DNA from: Lachnospiraceae bacterium
Lineage (GTDB): Bacteria; Bacillota; Clostridia; Lachnospirales; Lachnospiraceae
Assembly (NCBI GenBank): GCA_014804565.1
Contig: JAAUZN010000046.1
Coordinates: 1-11,278, forward strand
Direction: 5' to 3'
DNA: 11,278 nucleotides
Numbering within the stretch: the first letter of the stretch is position 1; each line of letters starts with the position of its first letter. Below, in pieces: positions 1 through 6,451 of the stretch. Made by a program: the position numbers and the translations under genes. The notes beneath the pieces were generated by a model, which saw nothing but the letters and a program-made list of their open reading frames with translations, was not told the origin of the DNA and ran no database searches.

Positions 1-863
1 AATAATTTTTCATGCGCCGCTTCTAAAAATTCTTCCACATCCTCCATCTCTCCGCGGAATAGATACCCCGCACCATTCTCCGTCTCCACATACACCACCC
101 ATCCAGCTTTCTCTTTTCTGACCATAAAGGTCTCGTCCTCATAGACATAGGTTTTCGTATCAGGGAGATCACAAAACGCAGGCTTTTTCTCTACCTTTTC
201 CATAATGATACTGTCCTTGTCTGCCGCCATATCAGCAAGGGTGTCCTCCCTCTCTGTCTCCTGGTTTTGCTTTGCCTCCTCCTTTACAGCATTGGATTCC
301 TCTGCACCGGATGTATCCTCTGCCGCGCTCATAGCCTTCTGCGTCTCATTGACGGATGGCGCCCTATCCTCTGCGGGAGCTTCCGCCGCTGCACTCTCAG
401 TCTCCGCAACCGCCGCCTCCATATCCGCGGCTTCTTCATCCGCCATCTCGACCGTTACCTCTGCTACACCTTCTGCAAACCCTGCATCGAATTCTGCAGA
501 TTCCTCATAAGCCGCTCCGCTCTCAGCCGATCCACTATAGGCCATATCCGCCGCAGGTGCCATATTCTCGGACTTCAATCCCCTCATGGTCAGGGATACG
601 GACACCAGTATCAAAAGAGCCGCCGCCGCAGTCAACGGATATGTCCACTTACGAAGCGAAGATGTTTTTCCATACTTCGCATAATCCGCATATGTCACTC
701 TCGGTTCAGGCATTTCCAGCTGGCGCATCCCCGGCTGTGTCGTACGCTCTCTCTTAATCCGCTCTTCTTCCGCGCGCACAGCCGCTTTGGTTCTCTCAAT
801 CAAATCTATCGGCGCATGTACCTGTGCAGTTTCTTCTCTGTATTGCTCTCTATATTGTTCCAT
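1..863 (-). CDS. Probable anti-sigma factor, single-pass membrane protein (3' end missing)
   Basis: Translating the minus strand from the ATG at 863 gives 287 codons with no stop before the window edge, so the C-terminus is missing. Layout: a charged, Arg/Glu-rich cytoplasmic segment (about 1-72), one transmembrane helix (about 74-94, core AALLILVSVSLTM), then an extracellular stretch (about 95-225) very rich in Ala and Glu/Asp. A more folded-looking C-terminal part starts near CDLPDTKTYVYEDETFMV (231-248). It lies 34 nt after the ECF sigma factor gene in the same direction, the usual place for the cognate anti-sigma factor. The cytoplasmic part has no HxxxCxxC zinc anti-sigma motif, so the role rests on position and topology. 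AGGAG lies 5 nt before the ATG at 863. A second ATG at 866 is only 2 nt from it, so 863 is preferred. Function is inferred; no family was recognised. Confidence 0.68.
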   Translation of the reverse strand, partial: MEQYREQYREETAQVHAPIDLIERTKAAVRAEEERIKRERTTQPGMRQLEMPEPRVTYADYAKYGKTSSLRKWTYPLTAAAALLILVSVSLTMRGLKSENMAPAADMAYSGSAESGAAYEESAEFDAGFAEGVAEVTVEMADEEAADMEAAVAETESAAAEAPAEDRAPSVNETQKAMSAAEDTSGAEESNAVKEEAKQNQETEREDTLADMAADKDSIIMEKVEKKPAFCDLPDTKTYVYEDETFMVRKEKAGWVVYVETENGAGYLFRGEMEDVEEFLEAAHEKL

Positions 864-897
864 CATTGCTCCTGTTTCCTATCTATCTATTGTCGGT

Positions 898-1392
898 CTA
901 TCCCGTTTCCTCCCGCAGCAGCTCTTTTAACATTTCTCTTGCCCGGTGCAGCTGCGACTTGACGGTGCCCTCCTTCTGTCCGGTCAGCTCTGCGATCTCT
1001 GTTACCGAAAGCTCCTCGAAATAAAACAAATGCACCACTGATCGGTATTTGGATGGCAGCTTTAACACCGCCCCTCTGACCGGATGTTCCTCCGGCGGCT
1101 CATAAGCCTCTTCCCCTTTCAGTGTTTCCTCGTCCTCTATATAGTCTACATTTTTATTCCAATACAGCTCAAAATGCTTCTTCGCACAGTTGATCGTCAC
1201 TCGGATCAGCCACGCCTTGACATGCTCCCAGGACTGCAATTCTCCAACGTGACTGACCAGCCGGACGAACACCTCCTGAAAGAGATCGTCCGCATCCGTC
1301 TTATTTTTCATCTGCGACAACGCCAGACGATACACCATGTCGGCATATCTGTCCACCGCATTTTCCGCCGTAATCTGTTCTTCTTTTGTCAT
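898..1392 (-). CDS. ECF-type RNA polymerase sigma factor (module 1)
   Basis: This 164-residue protein has the two-domain layout of extracytoplasmic function sigma factors. Region 2 covers about residues 10-74, with the core TDADDLFQEVFVRLV and the following WLIRVTINCAKKH. Region 4 covers about 110-157, with LPSKYRSVVHLFYFEELSV leading into the helix-turn-helix TEIAELTGQKEGTVKSQLHRAR. The acidic linker between them (about 83-103) is typical in length. It should bind core RNA polymerase and direct it to a small regulon, probably for envelope stress, while held inactive by the membrane protein encoded 34 nt downstream. AGAGG lies 6 nt before the ATG. The threonine aldolase-like gene ends 93 nt upstream on the same strand. 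No clear terminator or promoter was seen in that gap, so read-through is possible. Family call is firm; regulon and signal are unknown. Confidence 0.93.
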   Translation of the reverse strand: MTKEEQITAENAVDRYADMVYRLALSQMKNKTDADDLFQEVFVRLVSHVGELQSWEHVKAWLIRVTINCAKKHFELYWNKNVDYIEDEETLKGEEAYEPPEEHPVRGAVLKLPSKYRSVVHLFYFEELSVTEIAELTGQKEGTVKSQLHRAREMLKELLREETG

Positions 1393-1485
1393 ATATGACC
1401 TCTTTTATGTTTCCCTATCAATAATACCTTTGACACGATCAAAAGGCTGCATACGAATATCAAAAATTTTTTATGAAAAATCTGT

Positions 1486-2514
1486 TCAATGAATTAGCGC
1501 CCGCAGACTTTCTACATCCTCCTGCGTCGTCGCCCAGCTTGTGGCGAAGCGCACGACCGTACGACGCTCATCATATTTTTCCCAGATGTCGAACCGCACA
1601 TGCTCTCTCAGACGCTCGATCTCCGCGTCTTCTAAAATGATAAACTGCTGGTTCGTGGGGGAATCCAGAAAAAATTGTTTGTCCTTCTCCCGGAATATGT
1701 CTTTTACTTTCTCCGCCATGACAATGGCGTGTTCGCTGATCCTGTAATACAAGTTATCTGTAAAAAGAGTGTCAAACTGCACTCCCAGAAGCCGTCCCTT
1801 CGCCAGCAGCGCACCCTTCTGCTTCACCATGGTCATAAAATGGGGCGGCATATTCTTCTTCGGAAAGACCACCGCCTCCCCGCAGAGGGCGCCCACCTTC
1901 GTACCGCCGATATAAAATACATCGCAATGGCGGGCGATCACCGGCAGTGTGACATCTGTTTCTCTGCTCATCAAACCATACCCTAGCCTGGCGCCGTCTA
2001 AAAATAGCGGAATCTGATAAGTGCCGCACACCTTCGCAATCGCCGTCAGCTCCGCCTCCGTGTACAATGTACCATACTCTGTGGGATGAGAAATATACAC
2101 CATACCCGGAAATACCATATGCTCGTGATTGACATCATCCCAATAGGCTTTCAGATAAGTCGAAAGTTCCTCTGCGTCCATCTTGCCTTCATGCCCCGGA
2201 ATCGTGAGCACCTTGTGACCGCTATGCTCGATCGCACCTGCCTCATGGACACTGACGTGCCCGGTCTGTGCCGCAACCACACCCTCATAGGGTCTGAGCA
2301 TGGAGCTGATCACCACCATATTGGTCTGGGTGCCGCCCACCAGGAAAAAAATCTCCGCCTCTTCACAGCCACAGGCTTTTCGTATCTTCTCTTTCGCGCT
2401 CTCGCAATATTTGTCGTTCCCATAACCGGACAGCGGCTCCCTATTCGTCTCCACTAGACGCTCCAGAATTTTTTCATGGGCTCCCTGTATATAATCGCTC
2501 TCGAATGATAACAT
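1486..2514 (-). CDS. Threonine aldolase-family PLP enzyme (beta-eliminating lyase fold)
   Basis: A 342-residue protein of the fold type I PLP family that includes low-specificity L-threonine aldolases, which cleave threonine or allo-threonine to glycine and acetaldehyde in the cytoplasm. Visible features: the phosphate-binding loop FFLVGGTQTNMVV (about 57-68), His88 and His90 in GHVSVHEAGA, the cofactor aspartate Asp173 in FLDGARLGYG, and the probable Schiff-base lysine Lys206 in YIGGTKVGALCGEAVVF. Length matches the family. The open frame extends upstream to 2751, but AGGAGG sits 8 nt before the ATG at 2514, and the extension is a Cys/Phe-rich stretch overlapping the promoter, so 2514 is chosen. 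A sigma-A-type promoter lies 61 nt upstream of the start. Exact substrate cannot be read from sequence; a related aldolase or lyase is possible. Confidence 0.88.
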   Translation of the reverse strand: MLSFESDYIQGAHEKILERLVETNREPLSGYGNDKYCESAKEKIRKACGCEEAEIFFLVGGTQTNMVVISSMLRPYEGVVAAQTGHVSVHEAGAIEHSGHKVLTIPGHEGKMDAEELSTYLKAYWDDVNHEHMVFPGMVYISHPTEYGTLYTEAELTAIAKVCGTYQIPLFLDGARLGYGLMSRETDVTLPVIARHCDVFYIGGTKVGALCGEAVVFPKKNMPPHFMTMVKQKGALLAKGRLLGVQFDTLFTDNLYYRISEHAIVMAEKVKDIFREKDKQFFLDSPTNQQFIILEDAEIERLREHVRFDIWEKYDERRTVVRFATSWATTQEDVESLRALIH

Positions 2515-2522
2515 ATCTGTTT

Positions 2523-2528
2523 CCTCCT
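2523..2528 (-). promoter_or_regulatory. Ribosome binding site of the threonine aldolase-like gene
   Basis: The minus strand reads AGGAGG here, 8 nt before the ATG at 2514. It decides the start against the longer open frame reaching 2751. Confidence 0.75.
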
Positions 2529-2574
2529 GATCTGCTGCCATTTTTTTAAATATCTCCGTATAGCAATTTCCTAT

Positions 2575-2603
2575 ATAATAGAATAAATTACAGAAAAAGA
2601 CAA
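2575..2603 (-). promoter_or_regulatory. Sigma-A-type promoter for the threonine aldolase-like gene
   Basis: On the minus strand, TTGTCT (2598-2603) and TATTAT (2575-2580) are separated by exactly 17 nt. The predicted transcript starts near 2568, giving a leader of about 54 nt before the ATG at 2514. The in-frame extension upstream of 2514 would span this promoter, which further supports the shorter start. Confidence 0.6.
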
Positions 2604-2610
2604 ACTTTCC

Positions 2611-2639
2611 TGTCACCAATCTGCCCTGCCGTCCGTATA
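2611..2639 (+). promoter_or_regulatory. Possible ECF-type promoter for sigma factor module 2
   Basis: TGTCAC (2611-2616) and CGTATA (2634-2639) are separated by 17 nt, about 68 nt upstream of the sigma factor ATG. CGTATA matches the -10 of several Gram-positive ECF promoters such as those of SigW; the -35 element is not the usual AAC type. The divergent promoter at 2575-2603 is 7 nt away. Autoregulation is inferred, and the match could be chance. Confidence 0.3.
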
Positions 2640-2706
2640 TAGGACAAGAGGCCTCTAAAAATAGAAACCGAGTGCTTACACACTCGATTAAGAGAAAGGA
2701 GATGCT

Positions 2707-3219
2707 ATGCGCAAAAACGAGACGGATATCCGTCATATCCTGGAAATTCACGGCGATGCTCTCTATCGGAGCGCCTACCTACTGCTGGGCAATCCTCATG
2801 ACGTTCAAGATGTCTTACAAGAAGTGCTGCTCCGCTTTTTGGAAAAAGCGCCTTCCTTTGCATCTACAGAGCATGAGCGGGCATGGCTGCTTCGGGTCAC
2901 CAATAACTGTTGTATGGACTGTCTGCGATTCCGCAAAAAACACGCCTACACAGACCTGGACCTGCTCCGGGAATGTCTGCCGGCCCCGGAACAGCAGGCA
3001 CACCTGGAAGAACTTTATGCACTGCCTGCAAAGTGGAAGAGCGTTTTGGTCTTACACTATTTCGAGGGATATTCTGTTGCAGAAATCGCAGAAATTCTGC
3101 GGTTATCAGAAAATGCTGTAAAAAAGCGCCTGCAGCGCGGCAGAGAAGCCTTAAAACTTGTGTTATCCGAATCAGAGAAAGGAGAATTTTATGAACAAAA
3201 ACGATATGTTACAGATTAA
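2707..3219 (+). CDS. ECF-type RNA polymerase sigma factor (module 2)
   Basis: A 170-residue ECF sigma factor. Region 2 spans about 11-76, with HDVQDVLQEVLLRFLEK and the helix RAWLLRVTNNCCMDCLRFRKKH. Region 4 spans about 105-152, with LPAKWKSVLVLHYFEGYS followed by the helix-turn-helix VAEIAEILRLSENAVKKRLQRGR. It has three cysteines in 68-72 (CCMDC), which are not a recognised zinc site. AAGGAG lies 5 nt before the ATG. Its last 29 nt overlap the start of the next gene, which points to translational coupling of a sigma factor with its regulator. It is clearly a different protein from the sigma factor at 898-1392, though both share the same architecture. The promoter is likely within 2611-2700. 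Regulon unknown. Confidence 0.93.
   Translation: MRKNETDIRHILEIHGDALYRSAYLLLGNPHDVQDVLQEVLLRFLEKAPSFASTEHERAWLLRVTNNCCMDCLRFRKKHAYTDLDLLRECLPAPEQQAHLEELYALPAKWKSVLVLHYFEGYSVAEIAEILRLSENAVKKRLQRGREALKLVLSESEKGEFYEQKRYVTD
3178..3184 (+). promoter_or_regulatory. Ribosome binding site of the FtsX-like gene, inside the sigma factor gene
   Basis: AAAGGAG lies 6 nt before the ATG at 3191 and inside the last codons of the sigma factor gene. It fixes the start at 3191 rather than at the in-frame ATG at 3158. Confidence 0.75.
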
Positions 3220-3703
3220 AAATGCCATTTCCATGCCTGCCGGGCTGGCTGACACTTTGACACAAAATTGCACTGCAGCTCGGGCAAAACGCCCCTTTTA
3301 TACCCGTTATTCCAGAACTGCTGCTGTCCTGATCGCCGCTTTCACGATTCTGATCTCCGGCACCACCTCATTCGCCTACAATATTTACCAGGAAAAGAAT
3401 CTGGCAGTCTTTATGGAGAGCAATTTGTCTCAGGCAGAGATTGACCGTATCGGTAGACAGCTTTCCCAGATCCCCGGCGTTTCCTCCTGCCGCTTCGTAT
3501 CCGGTGATGAGGCCTGGAACGAATTCAGCAGTACTTACTTAGATGCCGAACTGGCTGCAACTTTTACGGAAAATCCGTTGGCAGATTCCTTTAACTATCG
3601 CCTCGGTGTCCGGCTGAACGCTGACACCGAAAAAGTTCGAGAGGAAATTGCGCAGCTTGCAGGGGTGCGGCTGGTGCAGAATCTTGAGGAACTGAAAGAA
3701 TAA
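3191..3703 (+). CDS. Single-pass membrane protein with FtsX extracellular-domain-like region; probable anti-sigma factor
   Basis: A 170-residue protein. Residues 1-42 are a basic cytoplasmic segment, about 43-63 a transmembrane helix (core AAVLIAAFTILISGTTSFA), and 70-166 an extracellular domain. The extracellular part carries the pattern of the FtsX extracellular domain: an extended MESNLSQAEIDRIGRQL segment, IPGVSSCRFVSGDEAWNEF (94-112), the ENPLADSF motif (127-134), then a second alpha/beta unit ending LAGVRLVQ. In FtsX this domain lies between the first two of four transmembrane helices and contacts peptidoglycan hydrolases or their activators. Here only one helix is present and no ABC permease part follows. 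The gene overlaps the ECF sigma factor gene by 29 nt, so an anti-sigma or sensor role is inferred. No zinc anti-sigma motif is visible in residues 1-42. A bidirectional terminator follows directly. A free-standing FtsX-like protein without sigma control remains possible. Confidence 0.78.
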   Translation: MNKNDMLQIKNAISMPAGLADTLTQNCTAARAKRPFYTRYSRTAAVLIAAFTILISGTTSFAYNIYQEKNLAVFMESNLSQAEIDRIGRQLSQIPGVSSCRFVSGDEAWNEFSSTYLDAELAATFTENPLADSFNYRLGVRLNADTEKVREEIAQLAGVRLVQNLEELKE

Positions 3704-3707
3704 TCTT

Positions 3708-3743
3708 AAAAAGGCAGGGATATAACATTATCCCTGCCTTTTT
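3708..3743. terminator. Bidirectional intrinsic terminator
   Basis: A 15-bp perfect stem (3708-3722 with 3729-3743) encloses a 6-nt TAACAT loop. The core GGCAGGGATA/TATCCCTGCC is flanked by A-runs on the left and T-runs on the right. It lies 4 nt after the stop of the FtsX-like gene and 36 nt beyond the stop of the convergent lacI-type gene, so it can serve both. Confidence 0.9.
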
Positions 3744-3779
3744 TTCTATTTTTTGGAAATTTGCGGAAAAACCTACCGT

Positions 3780-4778
3780 TCAGATGGTCTCGCCTTCTAT
3801 AAAGCGGTGCTGTATAAAAAGGGGCAGCTTCACTTCCCAATCCGTCATCTTTTCATCCATCAGCTCAAATAATAAATCCACCGCTGCCTCCGCCACCTCT
3901 TCCACCGAGTTAGAAATCGTCGTCAGACGCGGTACAACGTAATCCAGAACATCAATATTGTCAAACCCTGTAATGCCGTAATCCGTTCCGGCCTTCTTCC
4001 CTTCCTTTTTTAAATACTTCATAATATCCAGAGCAAATTCGTCCGCCGCACAGATAAAGGCTGGTTTTTCATGCGTACTTAATACCTCTTTTACCTGTTT
4101 CAGATAATCCCAGTTTAGCAGATAAACCGTCTCCACATCAGGTATCTTCTCCACTGCTTCCCGAAAACCGGCCAGCCTTTCCCGATGTACATATACATTT
4201 CTCCCGCTCTGATCATTGATTGGCGGACAGACAAAAATCAATTTATTATAGCCCTTCGCCATCACTTTTTCCGCTGCCTGCTTCATCGCCTGTCTCTGGT
4301 CAATCCCCACAAAGGGAATACCATCTGCAATTTTATTGTCCACAGACACAATTGGAACACCCAAACTGTCTAAAAACTTTCGGTAATCCTCTCCCTCATT
4401 GACGGAGGATACAATGATGCCATCTACATGATAATCCACAAGTCTCGTCAGTTGGGTTTTTTCGGTCTCCCTGTCATTCCCATGCAGCGTGATATTGACA
4501 AAATAGCCTCTCTTGTGTGCCTCCACACCGATGGCGCTCAGCATTTGTGCAAAATAACGGTTTTTGACATCCAGAACCACAACACCAATATTGAGGGTCT
4601 GTCCCTTGACCAATCCTCTCGCCAAAAGATCCGGCCGGTAATCATTTTCTTTGGCAACCCGCAATATCATCTCCTTTGTGTCCGGATTGATCCTTCCGGT
4701 CCCGTCATGTAAGGCGCGGTGCACTGTCGTCCGTGACACACCGCATATCTGCGCCAAATCTTTTGTCGTAATTCCCAT
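3780..4778 (-). CDS. LacI-family transcriptional regulator, probable repressor of the arabinoside operon
   Basis: A 332-residue protein of normal LacI/GalR length. The N-terminal helix-turn-helix is ITTKDLAQICGVSRTTVHRAL (about 3-23), followed by the hinge LLARGLVKGQTLNIGVVV (about 51-68). The rest is the periplasmic-binding-protein-like effector domain, with VDGIIVSSVNEGED and the family signature ITGFDNIDVLDYVVPRLTTI near the end. AGGAG lies 7 nt before the ATG at 4778; the frame is open to 4874, but those upstream codons precede the ribosome binding site. It sits at the distal end of the arabinofuranosidase and transporter cluster, same strand, 147 nt after the enzyme gene, with a possible promoter of its own. 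It most likely binds the GTACACGTGTAC palindromes upstream of the cluster. Effector probably arabinose or an arabino-oligosaccharide. The target and effector are inferred. Confidence 0.93.
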   Translation of the reverse strand: MGITTKDLAQICGVSRTTVHRALHDGTGRINPDTKEMILRVAKENDYRPDLLARGLVKGQTLNIGVVVLDVKNRYFAQMLSAIGVEAHKRGYFVNITLHGNDRETEKTQLTRLVDYHVDGIIVSSVNEGEDYRKFLDSLGVPIVSVDNKIADGIPFVGIDQRQAMKQAAEKVMAKGYNKLIFVCPPINDQSGRNVYVHRERLAGFREAVEKIPDVETVYLLNWDYLKQVKEVLSTHEKPAFICAADEFALDIMKYLKKEGKKAGTDYGITGFDNIDVLDYVVPRLTTISNSVEEVAEAAVDLLFELMDEKMTDWEVKLPLFIQHRFIEGETI

Positions 4779-4785
4779 CTGATTG

Positions 4786-4790
4786 CTCCT
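4786..4790 (-). promoter_or_regulatory. Ribosome binding site of the LacI-type gene
   Basis: The minus strand reads AGGAG, 7 nt before the ATG at 4778. It excludes the start codons further upstream in the same frame, because one (4793) overlaps it. Confidence 0.75.
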
Positions 4791-4845
4791 CATACAATGC
4801 ACAGTTCCAAAAACCCATAAGGGTCCTTGATCCATCAATATTTTT

Positions 4846-4851
4846 ATTGTA
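4846..4851 (-). promoter_or_regulatory. Possible -10 element for the LacI-type gene
   Basis: The minus strand reads TACAAT, preceded at one base by TG (TGCTACAAT), in the 147-nt gap after the arabinofuranosidase gene. No good -35 element lies 17 nt upstream. A leader of about 60 nt would result. The gap holds no clear terminator, so lacI may also be read from the operon promoter. Confidence 0.35.
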
Positions 4852-4925
4852 GCATTTTTTATGAAAAACATCATCTGTTTTTACACCTTGGACGCATGAA
4901 TATACTAAATAGCGTTGAAACCTTG

Positions 4926-6434
4926 CTATATTCCCACTCTGATCATCATAAAGGATAACGGCAAAATCGTTGCTGTCACACAGTTTTCTTTTAGTTCCAC
5001 CGTATTACTCTCCCTTGGCTGCACCGCCAGATGATCCTTCTGGTTCGTCATTTTTTTGTCTTCCGCCGACAGGTATATGGCCTCCTTGACCGTGTTCGGC
5101 CTCATTCCCTGTAACACAATTTTTACTTCCTGACTATCACTCTCGCTTCTGTTTACCAGAAACACCGCGACCTCATTCCGGGTCCGGTTCCACACCACCA
5201 CTTGATCCAGATAGGGAACATTGTTAAAACCTTCACAATTATAGGACTCTCCATGATAAACGCTTTGCAGTACGGTCCCTCTCCCATAATTCGCAAAATA
5301 ATAAAAAGGATAGTATATCGTCTGCAGCCACATCTCGCCGTTCGACTCCGTCATGATACAAGCGCTCACATTTGTTAGAAGAGACTGACAAGCAATCTTG
5401 ACTGCATCCGCATTCCGAAGCATTGTCATCTGCATACTGGAAAAGAGCAGCGCATCCTCCATTGTATAAATCTGCTCGCTGATTGGAGCTGCTGTCTGCC
5501 AGGGATTTGCCTCCACTTCTATATTCACAGTGTTTCCGGGCACAGCCCACACGCCCCACTCATCTATGCTCAGTTTTACCTCTTTTGCAGAACGTTTTTT
5601 CTGTTTTACCACCTGTACTGCTGCCCGGATCGTCTGAATATACGTTTCCATATCCAACGTCTGCGCTAGAAAAGCCGCTGTTCCTTTTTCCTGCCCGCCA
5701 TAATATTGATGCAGCGCCAGATAATCGATCACATCATAGGTTTCCTCCAACACCTCCATATCCCACGCCGGATACGTTTTCATCGCAGAAAGAGAGCTTC
5801 CGCAGGCTATCAACTCGATCTCCGGATCCAAAAGTTTCATAACCTTTCCCGCCTCCGCGGCGAGACGTCCGTATTCGGCAGCGTTTTTATGACCGATCTG
5901 CCAGTTTCCATCAATCTCATTGCCGAGGCACCAAAGCTTAACACGATAAGGCTCCTCTACACCATGTCGCCTCCGCAGATCACTATACTGAGTTCCCGAT
6001 GGAAAATTACAGTATTCTAAATACTGCAGCGCTTCCTCTATCCCTCTGGTGCCGAGATTTACGGTAAAAATCGGCATTACGCCCGCTTTTCTTGCCCAAT
6101 GGATAAATTCATCCGTTCCAAATTCATTTGTCTCCACCGCTTTCCACGCAAGATCAACTTTTCTGGGCCGCTCTTCTCTCGGTCCCACGCCGTCCTCCCA
6201 ATGATACGCCGACACAAAATTACCTCCCGGATAGCGCACTGCCGTGATACCCAGTTCTCTCACCGCTTGCAGCACATCCTTCCTAAACCCTTCCTCATCG
6301 CTACATACATGCTCCGGCTCATACACGCCATGATAGATTACACGTCCCATATGCTCTAGAAATGATCCGTACAGCCTATCATCTATCTCGCCTATCGTAA
6401 ATTCTTTATCGCATATAATCTTTACTTTTAACAT
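4926..6434 (-). CDS. abfA: GH51 intracellular alpha-L-arabinofuranosidase
   Basis: A 502-residue enzyme that removes terminal alpha-L-arabinofuranosyl units from arabino-oligosaccharides or arabinoxylo-oligosaccharides in the cytoplasm. GH51 signatures: RYPGGNFVSAYHWEDGVGP (67-85), the acid/base Glu173 in WCLGNEIDGNW, and the nucleophile Glu292 in LSIDEWGVW. Length and residue spacing match the well-studied AbfA of Geobacillus stearothermophilus (Glu175, Glu294). An N-terminal (beta/alpha)8 barrel is followed by a C-terminal beta-sandwich from about residue 380. There is no signal peptide, so it acts on imported oligosaccharides, consistent with the ABC transporter genes immediately upstream. 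It begins 17 nt after the second permease gene. The ribosome binding site, AGAGG, is 11 nt from the ATG, longer than usual, so translation may be modest or coupled. Exact linkage preference is not readable from sequence. Confidence 0.95.
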   Translation of the reverse strand: MLKVKIICDKEFTIGEIDDRLYGSFLEHMGRVIYHGVYEPEHVCSDEEGFRKDVLQAVRELGITAVRYPGGNFVSAYHWEDGVGPREERPRKVDLAWKAVETNEFGTDEFIHWARKAGVMPIFTVNLGTRGIEEALQYLEYCNFPSGTQYSDLRRRHGVEEPYRVKLWCLGNEIDGNWQIGHKNAAEYGRLAAEAGKVMKLLDPEIELIACGSSLSAMKTYPAWDMEVLEETYDVIDYLALHQYYGGQEKGTAAFLAQTLDMETYIQTIRAAVQVVKQKKRSAKEVKLSIDEWGVWAVPGNTVNIEVEANPWQTAAPISEQIYTMEDALLFSSMQMTMLRNADAVKIACQSLLTNVSACIMTESNGEMWLQTIYYPFYYFANYGRGTVLQSVYHGESYNCEGFNNVPYLDQVVVWNRTRNEVAVFLVNRSESDSQEVKIVLQGMRPNTVKEAIYLSAEDKKMTNQKDHLAVQPRESNTVELKENCVTATILPLSFMMIRVGI

Positions 6435-6451
6435 AGATTCTCAATCCTCTT

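Noticed and set aside
205..1024. Several plus-strand open frames, including one of 231 codons rich in Cys, Arg and Ser
   Set aside because: They are antisense to the sigma and anti-sigma genes, lack ribosome binding sites, and have the composition expected of shadows of an Ala/Glu-rich coding strand.
1458..1482. A/T-only inverted repeat after the aldolase gene as a terminator
   Set aside because: The arms contain almost no G or C, so the stem would be too weak to terminate.
2515..2751. In-frame N-terminal extension of the threonine aldolase-like protein by 79 residues
   Set aside because: A strong AGGAGG site precedes the ATG at 2514, the family length is about 340, the extension is Cys/Phe-rich and non-homologous, and it overlaps a promoter and the start of the divergent sigma factor gene.
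4810..4826. ACCC-TTAT-GGGT followed by T residues on the minus strand, as a terminator before lacI
   Set aside because: The stem is only 4 bp, and it lies downstream of the candidate lacI -10 element, where termination would make no sense.
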